Positions 6,078 to 6,984 of a stretch of DNA of 6,984 bases are shown in pieces. This DNA is from Hyphomicrobiales bacterium. GTDB taxonomy: Bacteria; Pseudomonadota; Alphaproteobacteria; Rhizobiales; JAJFHB01. A program made the position numbers and the translations under genes. The stretch covers positions 1 through 6,984 of the forward strand of contig JAJFHB010000005.1 in NCBI GenBank assembly GCA_021775795.1, read 5' to 3'. Every line of letters starts with the position of its first letter. Positions within the stretch are counted from its first letter, which is position 1. Under the pieces are notes generated by a model. The model worked only from the letters and a program-made list of their open reading frames with translations. It was not told the origin of the DNA and ran no database searches.

Positions 6078-6984
6078 GTGACCGCGCTAAAAACATCACA
6101 GATAGACAGTTTTCTCCGTGCTCCTGATCCAGCTTGTCGAGCCGTTCTGATCTACGGCCCGGATCGGGGTGGTGTATCAGAACGCACACGCACCCTCATA
6201 AGACACTTTGCCGGTTCGCTTGATGATCCTTTCACCCTCGCTCGCATGGAGGATGAGGCTCTCAGCGATGATCCTGGTCTGCTTGAAGATGAGGCCCGTT
6301 CCATACCCATGATGGGGGGCCAGCGAACCGTTTGGATATCTAGTGGCTCAACCGCAACGGCTTCGGCTGTCGAACGCTACATGCAGAACCCCTCGGTTGA
6401 CGCCATTGTCATTGTCGAGGCGGGAAACCTGCAGAAATCAGCAAAGCTCCGCCAGATTTTTGAAAAATCCAAACTGGCCGTCGCCCTGCCCTGTTACAGC
6501 GACACCGCCCGTGATCTCGACAGCCTGATTGATGCACAATTGCGGCAGCTTAACCTGGCAATATCACCGCCGGCGCGCCAGCGCCTTATTGAGGTTCTTG
6601 GCGCCGATCGCAGATTGACGTTGAGCGAAATTGAAAAGCTGGGACTTTATTGTCTTGGCCAGGAGAAAATTGAAGCCGAAGACGTGGATGCAGTGTGCGG
6701 CGATGCAGCTGCACTTGAGGTGGATGATCTGATCGACGCCACATTCGAGGGTGATCTGCCGCGCCTCGATCTGACCTTTTATCGGCTGATGCGCGCTGGA
6801 ACAGCCCCGCAAATGCTGATTTCTATGTTTTTCTCACACATCTCGAGGTTGCAAAAACTGCAACTGGAGATAGAAAACGGAAGTAACGCTGATACAGCAC
6901 TTACCCGGGCTCGCCCACCGGTCCATTTTTCGAGAAAGACAGCCTTCAAACGACAGTTGTCCCTGTGGTCTCTTCCTGCCCTCG
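6078..6984 (+). CDS. holA: DNA polymerase III delta subunit (clamp loader), 3' end truncated by window
   Basis: Delta is the subunit of the clamp loader that opens the beta sliding clamp during replication. The frame gives 302 residues before the window ends; complete homologues are around 340, so only the last part is missing. Landmarks: N-terminal segment SQIDSFLRAPDPACRAVLIY (7-26) running into the Walker-A-like remnant YGPDRG (26-31), LDDPFTLARMEDEAL (48-62), MMGGQRTVWI (78-87), the strand AIVIVEAGNLQKSAKLR (109-125), ALPCYSDTARDL (136-147) and the alpha-helical collar domain from about 215. This order matches alphaproteobacterial HolA. The start is GTG 6078 with AGGGA 6 nt upstream, 20 bp after the lptE stop. 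The leuS-lptE-holA order suggests one operon; in relatives parB often follows, but that lies beyond the window. Confidence 0.94.
   Translation, partial: MTALKTSQIDSFLRAPDPACRAVLIYGPDRGGVSERTRTLIRHFAGSLDDPFTLARMEDEALSDDPGLLEDEARSIPMMGGQRTVWISSGSTATASAVERYMQNPSVDAIVIVEAGNLQKSAKLRQIFEKSKLAVALPCYSDTARDLDSLIDAQLRQLNLAISPPARQRLIEVLGADRRLTLSEIEKLGLYCLGQEKIEAEDVDAVCGDAAALEVDDLIDATFEGDLPRLDLTFYRLMRAGTAPQMLISMFFSHISRLQKLQLEIENGSNADTALTRARPPVHFSRKTAFKRQLSLWSLPAL

Overview
This window looks like ordinary chromosomal housekeeping DNA from an alphaproteobacterium, most likely of the order Hyphomicrobiales (Rhizobiales). The assignment rests on protein character (alpha-type LeuRS with a CxxC...CxxC insertion, alpha-type DNA polymerase III delta with a YGPDRG motif, an OmpR-type regulator followed by a small cyclic-nucleotide-binding-fold protein) and on the leuS-lptE-holA gene order, which from memory is common in that group. 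Base composition appears moderate and even. I see no mobile element, CRISPR array, tRNA or rRNA.

Layout from left to right. (1) Minus strand, 1-416: 3'-truncated gene for a small cyclic-nucleotide-binding-fold protein. (2) 417-630: gap holding a strand-asymmetric hairpin and a TATAAT-like box. (3) Minus strand, 631-1317: OmpR-family response regulator, resembling the envelope regulators called CenR or OtpR. (4) 1318-1526: divergent intergenic region with an inverted repeat around a TTGAC box. (5) Plus strand, 1527-2054: YkuD-fold L,D-transpeptidase-like protein without an export signal. (6) Minus strand, 2061-2738: YggS/PLPBP pyridoxal-phosphate homeostasis protein, convergent with the previous gene and only 6 bp from it. 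(7) 2739-2906: divergent yggS/leuS region with an 18-bp inverted repeat and a possible yggS promoter. (8) Plus strand, 2907-5537: leucyl-tRNA synthetase; 5542-6057: lptE, an outer-membrane lipoprotein of LPS export; 6078-6984: holA, the clamp-loader delta subunit, starting at GTG and cut off by the window end.

leuS, lptE and holA are separated by 4 and 20 bp and are probably one transcript joining translation, LPS assembly and replication. The left half has an envelope flavour (regulator, L,D-transpeptidase homologue, lptE nearby), but no histidine kinase is present, so the regulator is an orphan here. No clearly new system is visible. The points most worth a second look are the degenerate ligand pocket of the cyclic-nucleotide-binding protein, the wobble-paired hairpin between it and the regulator, and a Pro-to-His change in the LeuRS editing motif.
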